Assembly: GCF_030272615.1 (NCBI RefSeq)
Contig: NC_081410.1
Location: forward strand, 288,795,957 to 288,859,956
Direction of reading: 5' to 3'
Length of the DNA: 64,000 nucleotides
From: Cryptomeria japonica
Taxonomy: Eukaryota; Streptophyta; Pinopsida; Cupressales; Cupressaceae
Shown here: piece by piece, positions 47,304 through 57,580 of the stretch
Numbering within the stretch: the stretch's first letter is position 1
Layout of the letters: each line of letters opens with the position of its first letter
Made by a program: the position numbers and the translations under genes
Notes under the pieces: model-generated
What the model saw: the letters and a program-made list of their open reading frames with translations, nothing else
Told to the model about the DNA's origin: nothing
Databases searched by the model: none

Positions 47304-50300
47304 TTAGGACAACAAGGAATGATACTTGTCAAAAACAAATTTAAAGTCCTGCAAGAATTGTTTCATCGACAAAGACTAGGACTCAAGTAGGGACTTGGCT
47401 ACTTCTTGCTCTGTCTGCATCTAGGAGACCTGTTCTTCCATGGCATCAATTATGCTCATTTCTTGTGTAATAGTTAAGGCATCCAGGTTCAGATAGCCCT
47501 TCTGAAGAATTTGCAAGCATGGGAGTAGAACCAGTTGTAGCTCCTGCAAATCTCTAGACCAAGTGCTGATCTCTTGCTCCATTTTTGTTGACTGGATGTG
47601 AAACTGGTTAACGGTTTTCCCATAAGTTGAGAAGGAATCATAAGGTGGCTTGAATGTGCTCAAGTAGGACTGCAAGTCCTTTTCAAGTTTTTGCTTCTGA
47701 GATAGCACATCATCATAGAACAGATGGGGTTGGTAGATTTTGCTGAGTAGTAGATTCCCCTCATCTAGAGCATCCCTTATATCCTTTTGTCCTTTCTTCA
47801 GTTCAGTCCAAAGCTCATTCAACTTCTTCACTAGAGCTATATTAAGAGCTTTTTGATGCTCCTTCTTGACATTAGCCTTTGTTGCCTCTTCAAGGCTCTG
47901 CACCTGATCATCTACTAATATACATAGGAGCTTAGGTCTAGCTAGTGATGAATCTGTGTTTGGAAGATTTGTACCAGGTATCAAACTGGTAAGCGTATCC
48001 ATAGCTGCTTGGATTACATCCTGCTCCTTCCATTGAATAATTTCAAGGCACTCTTGAGCTACCTTGATGCTCTGCATTAGCTCCATTTCACTTGCAGACA
48101 GGAGATCAATTGGATTGGTGAGATCAGCTAGTTTAGCTTGACTCATGGTTGCCTTCAGAGTCTCCATCTGTGTGCTCTTCGTCGCTTCTCTTGCCTTGTC
48201 CTCTTTCGCTTTCTTCTTCGCCACTTCTCTCTTCTCTGCTTCCTTGTCCTCCTCAGTCTTTTTCCTTTCTGCTTCCTTCTTCTTCTCCTGTTCCTTATCT
48301 TCTTCTTCCTTCTTCTTCCTCTCTACTTCCTTCTTCTTATTCTCCTCTTCATCTTTCTTCTTTTTCTCCTCTTCATCCTTCTTCTTCTCCTCTTCATCCT
48401 TTTTCTTCTTTTCTTCTTCTTCCTTTTTCCGTTTCTCTTCTTCTTCCTTTTTCTGCTTCTTCTCTTCTTCCTTTTTCTGCTTCTCTTCTTCATCCTTCTT
48501 CCTCTTCTCTTCTTCTTCCTTTTTCCGCTTCTCTTCTTCTTCATTTTTCCTCTGCTCGACCTCTTCCTTTACTGCTTCCTGTCTGTCCTCAGCTTTCTTC
48601 TCCTATTTATCTTGTTGCTCTTGACTTGTTGCCTTAGATGGTATCTCCTAGGTAACATCTTCTCCATCCAGGGCATCGACATCAATAGTGTCGACCGATT
48701 CATCAACCGGATTTCCTTCATCATCAAGTACTTCACCTGGTTTGGATATAACTAGTTCTTTCTCAGCTTGCCGGTATGCTTGAACCACTTGATGCATCTT
48801 CAGAGCATCTAGAGCATGAGTGTGTATCCTTGAGCACTTCCTTACCTTTTCCTTCCAGTAATAGGAGTCTTCTTCTTCTCATGAAGAAAAGAGCTTTGTA
48901 TTTGTTCATTACATCAAACAGTTCCAAATTTGATACATCAGGAAATTGTTCAACAAAAACTTTTTCTCTCATTTCCTGTTCTTGCTCTATGGCAATGCAC
49001 CATTTATTGTCTAAGGACTTATACAAAGAATCCGATGTTTCAAATCTAATTTTTGAAGGGGACCAGTCATTAATACATAAATATTGAATTATTTCTTTTT
49101 CCACCGCCTCCTTTTCATCATCATTAAAGTCATCAAAATAATTAGTTAAATCATTCAATACTTTTCTCCTAATGTTTTTGATAGTTCTTTTACAATGTGT
49201 CAAAGGTTTGTAGGAGGAGATATCAATATTTACCGGTGCAGATGATGTCAGTTCATCCTTTGTCTTCCTATTTGCTTGACGTGTTTTCTTTGGCTTTTCC
49301 TCAGATAAGGTTTCTTCTGAGTCTGGAGAGGTGTTCCTTGTCTTCCTCTTTCTTTGGAACACTTTAGCCTATGCAGCTTCCAGTTTTTTCTTGGCTAGTG
49401 ACTACTTGGTCACTTTTAGAGTTCCAGTAGTAACTGGTGTGGATGCTGCAGGCACTGCCTTTGCCTTCTTCACTGACTGTTCCTTTTCTTTTATTGCTGG
49501 TGGTTCCTCAATCGATGCTATCCTCTCTAGGTAGGTGCTGGTTCTCTTCACCTTAGGGTCAAGTGGTGAGGCAATAAGGGTAGAGGCATACCCTTCCAGC
49601 ATATCATACATCACCTCATAGCCCATTGGCTCCACTTCTTCTTGTCTAGCTCAACAACCTCCATCATGCATTTATCTACTTGGATGATGAAGCAGATATC
49701 GTCTTCATATTTCTTGATGATGTCACCTGATATCCTCACTCTTTGGCTCATCTTCCTTCTAAACTCATCAAAATACTTGTTCAGAATATTAGGGTAACCG
49801 GTTCCAAGTGCTTCAATGCTTTCCTTGATTTTCTTGGTTGCCGGTTGGTCACCAAACCACTGAACATCTCCTACTCCTGGGAAGTAGCCTTGGAAATAGA
49901 AGAACAACCCAACTAGTAGTTGTCCAAACTTAAACCGAAGTGCATTATCTTGTTTGATCACCTTTAGATTCAACATGAGTTGTCTCTACATACCAGTGCA
50001 CAGATCAAATGATGCATCCTCCTTTATCATCCAGTAAGCGACATTTACCGCTGCAAAAGATACAAAGTTAATCCTGTTGGTTGAGAATGCCCAGTATCCA
50101 ATCACCATACATGCATACTTCACTAGATCATCCTTGATAGGATTTACTGTCATGCTTCGTGAGTCGCTCATTGAACTAGTGAGCTTGGCCATTTCAGTTT
50201 TGCTTACCGTTCTAAGGTCTGGAACTTCCCCTGTGTTGTAGAATCTGATGACTGCATGAATTGCCTGCAATGTGATGTCATGTGTCCTCTCCAGGTACAT

Positions 50301-50627
50301 CTTATCACCATGGACTCTGCTCAGAATGATCCTTATGTAATCTTCTATGAAATCTTCCAAGAAGTAGACAGCATTGTGGAGCTTTTTCTTTTCTAAAATA
50401 TTAAACTCCAGTTTGATCTTCTTATCTTAACCGCAAAATAATCCTAGCTGGGTGTGGATAGCTAGAGACCCTAGGTCTTCTATTTTGTAGTCTATGTAGT
50501 CAAAAATTCCCTCTTCTACTATCACACCAGCCGGAACTTGTGATAGGGCATTATACTTGGACTTCTATTGAATAAAACTTGCTGACTCGACAGATGCACT
50601 AGAACTAGTATATGATGCGGAAGCCAT
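47304..50627 (-). pseudogene. long unknown ORF with Glu/Lys single helix
   Basis: Begins MASASYTSSSASVESASF at 50627 and ends at a TAA at 47304-47306, about 1108 codons. It has two or more frameshifts (near 49625 and 48770) and about nine stops, nearly all TAG. The N-terminal third (50400-49630) is globular, with aromatic and Gly motifs such as YFQGYFPGVGDVQWFG. A basic, Ser-rich stretch and a helical region with DDFNDDEKEAVEKEI follow (49360-48780). About 48600-48180 encodes a ~130-residue run of alternating EEEEK/RKK blocks, with the i to i+4 Glu-Lys pattern of a stable single alpha-helix. The C-terminal part (48180-47304) is helical, probably coiled coil. It lies downstream of the gag remnant where pol would be. 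I do not recognise the family. It resembles structural or packaging accessory proteins more than an enzyme. Confidence 0.72.
48180..48600 (-). repeat. purine-rich repeat encoding Glu/Lys blocks
   Basis: The plus strand is a TTCTTC/TCCTTTTTC-type pyrimidine tract with an irregular period of about 24-30 bases. The minus strand encodes EEKRKKEEE-like units. It is part of the long ORF, and plus-strand frames through it (Ser/Phe- or Leu-rich) are shadows. Confidence 0.85.
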
Positions 50628-51014
50628 CAGAGAAATCTTAAGAACTCAAGAAATACCTTTTGAAATACATTAAATTAGGGCTTGTCGATTCTTCTTTACT
50701 TTACACTCCGTTGGTTGCTAAATCACCACTTTATGTTCTCCACTTGCCTGTTTCCAGTTTGAATTTGAATCTCCTTCTGGGTTTCTCAATTTCTCAAAAT
50801 CTCTGCTCAATTCACCTTTTCATTGCTCTACTCTTTGAAAAAAATTTCTTCGCTTGAAAATTGATAGTGAGAAATGATTTGTAAAATTCTTTTAAACATA
50901 TTCCTCACCTATTGTCATTAATGCTCCTTCATTAGGGCATAAACCCTAATTTTCCCTTTCTACCATTTCCGGTCTTCTACCAAATGACAAGTATAATATA
51001 CCAGTTAAGGTCTT
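50628..51014. other. spacer between gag remnant and long ORF
   Basis: About 390 bases, T-rich, with no motif in either strand. A short plus-strand frame (50660-50857) is composition-driven. Confidence 0.5.
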
Positions 51015-52355
51015 TTACCAGTGTAAACTGGGGGTTCGAAACATTTTGCCATTTGCTCCCCCTAAGCTTTTCTGAAGCTAGTTTGCTAGTTCCATGATTT
51101 CCACACTAGGTGCAGAAACCGGTTCCTCTTGTAACACCACTGGTTTCTTCTTCCAGGTTTTGTTCATATCCACTTGAATAGTGTCAACATCAATGTCTCC
51201 TTCCAGAGTGACCAGTATATCATTAGATATGTCCTTTCTTGATCTACAAAATATGGCAATGTGACTCGGTTTGTTGCAGTGATAGCAGACAAATCCAGGT
51301 GCTCTTCAAGGTCCATTGTTCATGTTTCCATTCTTCCTTCTGCATGTTGTAGCAGTGTGACCATGACCATGATAGATCATACAATTTTCTCTCCATCTAG
51401 TTGCCGCTTGATAACCACCGTTTCTTGGCTGATGATTGAAGACATTAAACCAGTTGTGATTCCGATTCACAAAAGGTTCAGGACCAACTCCTTGGGTCCT
51501 CTGAGGACATCTTCTAGTGTTATTCATAATAGACCTGCATTCATATGCTCTATGCCCATACTTGTTGCATGCATAACAATTACTATCAAATCTATAGGGT
51601 CTAGGCTTATCATTTAGAAAATAAAGAAAATTGTTGTAAGCCTTACTCCTACACACATTTGCAGTATGTCCTTCTTTAAGATAGTTCAAATAAACAGGTT
51701 TAAACTTTTTCTTACCTTTATCCTTTGATGCCAGTTGTTTCTTTGATGTTCTAGCATTTGTCCCAGAGGTTTCACCTTTCTCATTACCAGAATAACCATG
51801 TCCATTGGTATTCTTGACCGGTTTGGCAGATTCAAGCTTTTGCTCTAGCTTGACAGTACTCTTGTTGAACTTAGCAAGTATTTCCTTTGACTCAGAGAGT
51901 TCTTTGGAAATAGCAACATTTGTTTACAATAGGTTTTCATTCTCAGAGATGGCAGTGTTCAATTCTCCTTGCATGTCTTTCTTTTCCACCTTGCTTGCAT
52001 GGAGTTGAGCATTTAGGGCACTCATCTCTTGTTTCAGCGTGGAGATCTCAAGATCTCTTTCTTTCACTAGGTCTTCAGCTTTTCTCCGGTTCTCAAGCTC
52101 TTGACACATTCGGATAGTTAGTCCTTCCAACTCCTTTCTTAGGTTGGAGTTTTATTCATTAAACTTATTTACTTCAGCAATTAGGGCTTCCATGTCTGCT
52201 TCATCTGAAGAACTATTTTCAGATAGCTCCATCAGCTTTTTTGCATGTTCTCTTTGTTTTGCTTGAGATGCCTTGTTTTGGACCATAAGATCATCATAGG
52301 CTTGCTCAAGCTGAGTGAGCCGGTGGGTAATCTCCCTCAATGTGTATTCCCCCAT
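51015..52355 (-). pseudogene. gag: partial gag with coiled coil and multiple zinc knuckles
   Basis: Read from MGEYTLREITHRL at 52355 in one frame to a TAA at 51015, about 447 codons. The first half is coiled coil (LEQAYDDLMVQNK; ELENRRKAEDLVKERDLEIS, near 52080). It is followed by a Lys/Ser-rich linker and a nucleocapsid part: a decayed knuckle (GHTANVC near 51660), an intact CCHC at 51537-51578 (CYACNKYGHRAYEC), a third with one Cys changed to Tyr (51342-51383), and a fourth intact-looking one (51246-51287). Stops are TAA at about 52153 and 51925, TGA at about 51306 and TAG near 51085. The N-terminal gag core seen in the autonomous copia element is missing. The product would bind nucleic acid and probably oligomerise. 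Confidence 0.78.
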
Positions 52356-52390
52356 ATCTCTTTCCAAGTGGTTAAACTTATAGAAAGGTT

Positions 52391-52403
52391 GGCTTTGATA
52401 CCA
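52391..52403 (-). other. primer-binding site, initiator Met-tRNA type
   Basis: TGGTATCAAAGCC on the minus strand, two bases after the 5' LTR. Its first 12 bases are the same variant as in the autonomous copia element at 38005-38016. Confidence 0.88.
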
Positions 52404-52405
52404 AT

Positions 52406-53500
52406 TGATGAATACTAAGAGGGGGGGGGGGGGTGAATTAGTATGCCAAAAACCTTCGCACTTAAACACTTTGCAATACTAGCAGTAAACTGGTAAAATA
52501 GTTTAACAGACAAACTAGTTAACAAACATGCAAACCAAATAGCTAATAATGCATTTACCCACAGAAGCACAAACACCATAACACAAGATATTTTGACATG
52601 GAAACCCAAATGGGAAAAACCATGGTGAGATGGAACTCACAAGTCACTATCTGCAGAATAGGAACCAAACCAGTTAAGGTCTAACAGTGTTCTTTACCAG
52701 AATAGATCCTGTTAGGAATCTCAATCTCTGTTAGGAGACAAGTCCTATTAAAGACTACCTTGCTAGAGGATTTTAGATCCACAGGTGTGAACCACCTTGT
52801 TAGAGGATTTACAAGAGGCTTTTGGGCCTACCCAGTTAAGGGCTACAGACTTGTCAAAGATGTGAGTAATCAACAAGTGTTTGATCTAGCTAATAGCACT
52901 GACTGCTCGGTTAGATCCTTGATAGCTCGTTCTTAATGCATTATTGCATTACTTCAGTCGTGTACACATTCATAATCTCTCCAACTCCTCAACCACCTTA
53001 AACCCTAGCCGCAATATCAACTATCGCAACAATAACAACAACAACCAAAAAACCCTAGACATGATGTCCTTATAAAGGAAACTAATTTCATGTCGGTCCA
53101 ATAGGATTACATCATAATTTCCTAGGTTCAATGAACCTAGACATACTAGGTAATACGTCATAAAAAGCATTGCTATAGTATCGGCATCATCAAACAATCA
53201 GTGGCTAACTCATCACAAAGTATTACCATTTCATACAAAGTGTTGGTTGCCGGTTCGACAAAAATGAAGACTAGTAGAAATGTGTTATGCCGCTTTAAAC
53301 CCTCGTACCACTTGAGGTCAACATGCCACTTCAGAACGGGAAACACATTCTGCAAAACATCAATAGTCTAAAGACTATAATACAACATACTGGTTGGAAC
53401 AAATACCAGTTGTGTTTTAACTCATACATATAAAGAGGATCTCAATGCAAGTGGGTGTCCATCAATGACAATCACAACATAAACATCAAAAATGCCAACA
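52406..53500 (-). repeat. 5' LTR of the pol-less copia-like element
   Basis: Direct repeat of 45941-47012, with modest divergence and a 13-base G-run. Ends AATGCCAACA on the plus strand. Confidence 0.9.
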
Positions 53501-55659
53501 TACAATTGTGTAGCGGTGTATTTAAATACAAAATATTTCCTTCCCACAACCAATGTGGGATAAAGGCTTCATGCCTGGTTTGCATTTGATTGAAAATTCT
53601 AATGTCTTCACCACCACACAGGGAAAGATGTTGGCAGAGGTCATGGATTTATATATACACTGGCCAATGCATTGGTTTGAAGACTTTTCTTTGACTTAAC
53701 CATTACCCAACAACCACGTTGAATGAGGATACAGGTAGGGATTGCATTGGAGCATTAACCAAACACCTGCCATTGCATTTGCTAAAAGTTTCTGAGCCTC
53801 TTCAACAACCACGCGAGGGAGGAATTAGTCTTCGCTTGCCAAAATGCATTTTCTAGAAAGCTTTAAAACCCTCTCCATGCCACACTTCCACCTCACGCAC
53901 AGGCTGAATTTGTTTGGAATTTATGCAGCTAACCACACACCACACAATAGGAAGGAATTGGCCATGGGCCTACCAACTTTGAAATTTCTAAGCCTCTTAA
54001 CCACGCAGGGAGGATGCTAACTGACATTTCACATGCCAATTACAATTGTTGGATTTTCACATGGCCTCCAAACGCCAAAATGGGGGTTATTTGCTGGTAA
54101 GGGTCATAGAATCTGGTTTACACTTACCAAGTGCATTTTCATTTTTTTAATGTCTCTTCTATGTTGCTGAAGGAGGATTTGGCATTAAACTTGCCAATTT
54201 GAAATTGCCTGGAGTTTTATTAGCACCTTGAACTCTTATGTTTACCTTCAAACATCTTTGTCTGCAAACCATTCTTGGGTCTCCTTGAAGTCATGTTTTA
54301 ATAGTAGATAGGGTCAAAACAATACAATCCAAAGAACCCTTAGATATCTTTGATATCTTCCCCACTTTAACATATTTTTGTTTCTTAACCACAAATGATT
54401 TATCTAAAACTTGAGCATCTCCTCCAAAGTGGTAAAACAAAATCATAAGTCAGGTCAGGACCCAAAAGTGGGTCCGGCTAAAAAATTTTTTTTTTCATTC
54501 AATTGACCCTTGAAATGCCTCAGGCACCTTGAACATACCTCTGGAGTTGATCGGCATAATTTTCTGATCACTAAGCTGAGTTTTGCAACTCACTGTCAAC
54601 TGTGCTACATTTTCGCATTTAAACCCAAAGATGCATTTTAAAAACTGGTCAAAACACCCTTTCGTACCTCGCTCATTGGAAGACATATTGTCTGATGTAC
54701 TGGGATTCACTCTACAAAACCATTTCTCATTACGGATCCCGGGTGAAGAAATATTAATGGACAAAGATGACCAAGTGGCTCTGTCAGCACTATGAACCTG
54801 ATAAAATCAATGTGCAAGGACCACAAAGTGCACACATTAAAAATATCAAATGGTCTTCATGGATCCCCAAATTTGGGGCATAGATACTTTTAAGTACAAT
54901 GAAGACCATGGAATGATCAGTTTGACCAAAAGGCTGATAGGGTGCAAATGGTGAGCTCATGAAAATAGCCACTTTAATAGATGCAACAATGCAAAGTGCA
55001 TAAAATTGAACAAAATGGCTCAAGAAACCATCTTGGAAAACTGATCAAACGGATTGGTCAGGGCTTCAAACTGGAAAAATAGCTTGTCTTTCATACCAAA
55101 ATTAGCTCAGAATAAACATCCTAACATGATATTCATCAAGGAAACTTTTACACATGTCCAAAGTGGTAATCTAACTGACTGTTAAAACAGGGAATTATGC
55201 AAATAGTACAAAATTGCAAATGAGTTGAGCTTGCCAAGTTGAGAAAATGGATTCATAAAGACTTGAAAATTGGCATGTGGACTCACCTATATGCATACAA
55301 TTCAATGCAATTTTAATTTAAACATGATGATCAACTGGGAAAAAGTTATAGGCAGTCAAAGTAGGCCACTTAATAAAATCTGAATTTGTGCATAGAACAA
55401 CTTTCAATCCACCCCTTGAAATGGGTACTTGATAAAGTGATCCAAACTGAATTCTGAAAGTTGTTGAGCACTGCATAGGCTAAATGAAATGTGTAGGACC
55501 CATTTCCCAAGCCTTGCCCCTTGACAATCAAATGGCTCCATTTTACATGCCCCAAAATAGGCCTCTTAGGTTGAATCACTAAGTGGTGATTTGAAAGTGC
55601 AGATGCAAAATTTTTGAAACAGGCCTCTCAAATTCACCAAATTTTTATGAGTCCCAACA
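53501..55659. repeat. large LTR, copy A3, right part
   Basis: Continues A3 after the insertion, beginning at the TACAA target copy and the box GTATTTAAATAC (53518-53529). Ends GAGTCCCAACA at the border with gypsy sequence. Confidence 0.82.
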
Positions 55660-57475
55660 AGTTCACCCCTTCCCCAATTATTGGGGTAGCATCCACTGAT
55701 CATTTTCCTTCAGGAGCCTCTCGCTTCATCCCGTTGTTTTCTCCAACAACCCTTGCCCATCCTATTCAGACAACTTTTGGTCAGCCCATTTCCTAGTTCC
55801 CCTTTGCGGTTCCCCTTTGTGCAATGTTTGTAGGCTAGGTTATTGCTAGCCTAGATGATTTCCAGCAACAATTTTCCTATTCCAAGACTGCCCGCATTGG
55901 CAGAACGGGGAAACGAAAATAAAAGAAAGGTGCTCAGCCAACCCATCCTCACCTGCAGTCACATTTCAGTGAAGAGAAAGATTGTCTCTTTTTGCAAACC
56001 TGTTCTCCAAGGTTGATAAGCCAAAATTTCAAATGAAACCCAATGATTACACTTTGCATGCTATCGGTATCAACCTTCTAAATGCTACGATGTCTGACAA
56101 GGTTAAAATGATGGATGAAACTTCAAAGGATGTGTCTTCAGACTTCATCAAAAAGAGTCATCACCTAGAGAAAATTCAAGTAGAGAATGCGAATCTCTGA
56201 GAATCCCTAACCCAATAGAGAAAAGAAGACAAATCTCAGAGCACAAAGATCAATCGCCTACAAGGTTTGCTGCCACAAGCTAATTCAAAAAAAGGAAAGC
56301 TGCAGTTCTCCCTTAATAATGTGAGTTATCAATTGAAGGGCCAGGAAACGACAAGAAATGTATCCTTAAAGGAATTGTAGGAGAAAGATCTAGAGATCTA
56401 TCAGCTAAAAGCAACTTCTAGAGATGTCACCCAAGTGCAAGAATAACTGTGTGAGGAAGTTTGTCTAAAGGAAGAATACGCCCGACAGCTGAGTGATGCG
56501 GAAGTTATGATTTCAGAGGAGAAAGCAAGATTTGAAGAAGAGTTGCATGAAAGGGAGGGCAGTTTAGAGCAGGCCGAGAGGAAATTTCTAGATGCAGAGG
56601 TTTCATTGCAACAGGAGCGGGAGCATACATCACAGCTTCAACAAGCTATACAAGATGGAAGCTCTAAGATCCTCGCTCTAGAAAGCTAGGTGATCATTGA
56701 GCAAGACAAGTGCAAGGAGCTGCAACATGAAGTAACTACAAAGAGAAAAGAAGTCTCATGATTGCTGAGTATTCCTCCCCCCATGCAAGTTTCTCAAGAC
56801 TTTTCAACAATTTTGGTGGAATTGTACGTTTCCCATTGGAAAAAAAATTAAGCAATATAACCCCTCGTTGCAGCCCATGCTTAGGTTCATTTGAGAAGTG
56901 CAATCTCTCTGCACTAAGGCATGATCCCTCATCAACAGCTCTATAGCCACCCTTGGTCCCAAGATCCCCATGGCTTAGGACCTAACCCAAATGTTGTATG
57001 CAACCCAAGATGAAGAATTAAGAGAGAAGGGCATATCAGACTATTGACAACTGATCAAGAAGATGAATGTTTTCATGAACCACCATAGAGTGATTTTGCA
57101 TGTATCAACGATGTTGGGCCATTGCAGATCTTCATCCCAGATATCAAGTAGTGTATAGAGAGGTTTGTTTCATTAGGCCTGCCTTCTCCGTTCCCCACAG
57201 ATGGTTTTGTACTGGGAGTTGAAAAAGTATTAAATTAGGTTGAGCATTTGCAGCAGGATAGGACTTTCATCCAGCACCTAAATAACCCTATCTTGGTGGA
57301 AGCTATTGAACATCTCCTGCACCCCCTAGCTCAGCTCTATGTGCTCTTTAAATTGGTCCCTGATGAATTGGTAGGCTTTCCCTTCGATGAAATAATCTGT
57401 TTGGATCAACATTATCAAAATCTTGAAGCACAAGTATTGCCCTCCAAGGGAGATTGGTCCTCATTGCAATAGGTT
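55660..57475 (+). pseudogene. decayed sense ORF of the gypsy 3' region, part 2 (coiled coil)
   Basis: A plus-strand protein-like region after the array. The first 300 bases are Pro/Ser-rich, like the sequence left of the array. From 55982 there are open stretches at 55982-56200, 56507-56689 and 57248-57472, split by mostly TAG/TAA stops. About 56140-56760 encodes strongly heptad-like, Glu/Lys/Gln-rich coiled coil (for example ARFEEELHEREGSLEQAERK at 56527). The last part (57248-57472) is globular and helical. It ends about 100 bases before the 3' LTR. Probably the same gene as 20190-21861, interrupted by the array, though continuity across the junction cannot be proven since no target duplication is visible. 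Function is unrecognised. Confidence 0.5.
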
Positions 57476-57580
57476 TTTGATCTGCTCCACCCTATCTTGA
57501 CATGAAGCCTGGTCTCTAAACTAGCAATTTTGGGTTCTTCCATTCCGCAAGAACAATTCCCCCTTTTAGTCACCAAGAAA

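Larger units (their letters stand above)
45936..53505 (-). mobile_element. pol-less copia-like element with a long novel ORF
   Basis: LTRs at 45941-47012 (3') and 52406-53500 (5') are flanked by TAGAA and TACAA, a 5-bp duplication with one mismatch. In A1 the uninterrupted target reads CTATAGAAGTGTG (near 23533), which confirms the site. On the minus strand the order is 5' LTR, Met-type primer site, a partial gag with three or four zinc knuckles, a ~1100-codon ORF, polypurine tract, 3' LTR. Protease, integrase, RT and RNase H are all absent in 7.5 kb, so it would depend on another copia element for them. Confidence 0.88.
21862..55659. mobile_element. large-LTR retrotransposon array: LTR-int-LTR-int-LTR
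   Basis: Three copies of a long repeat (21862-25685; 28080-40899 with a copia insertion; 43270-55659 with another) are separated by two copies of a 2.4-kb interior (25686-28079 and 40900-43269). All are direct repeats with common ends TGTT...AACA (one mutated to TATT, one to AATA). Such triple-LTR structures form by unequal exchange between LTRs. Orientation is unresolved. A plus-strand primer-site-like TGGCTCTGATTGGGAA lies at 40901, while a minus-strand TGGCTACTCC/TGGCAACTCC lies at the other end of the interior, and the only long ORF is on the minus strand. No matching target duplication is seen at the outer edges (CCTGT left, AGTTC right). Confidence 0.8.

Noticed and set aside
48138-48755. 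Three long plus-strand frames rich in Ser/Phe or Leu that look like membrane proteins
   Set aside because: They are the reverse reading of the Glu/Lys repeat of the minus-strand ORF. A purine-rich coding repeat opens all antisense frames, and they contain no other motif.
21857-55664. Target duplication around the LTR array
   Set aside because: CCTGT on the left and AGTTC on the right do not match. Shifting the borders by a few bases exploits the shared AAGTTCACC, but that word also occurs in the inner LTR copies and so belongs to the repeat.
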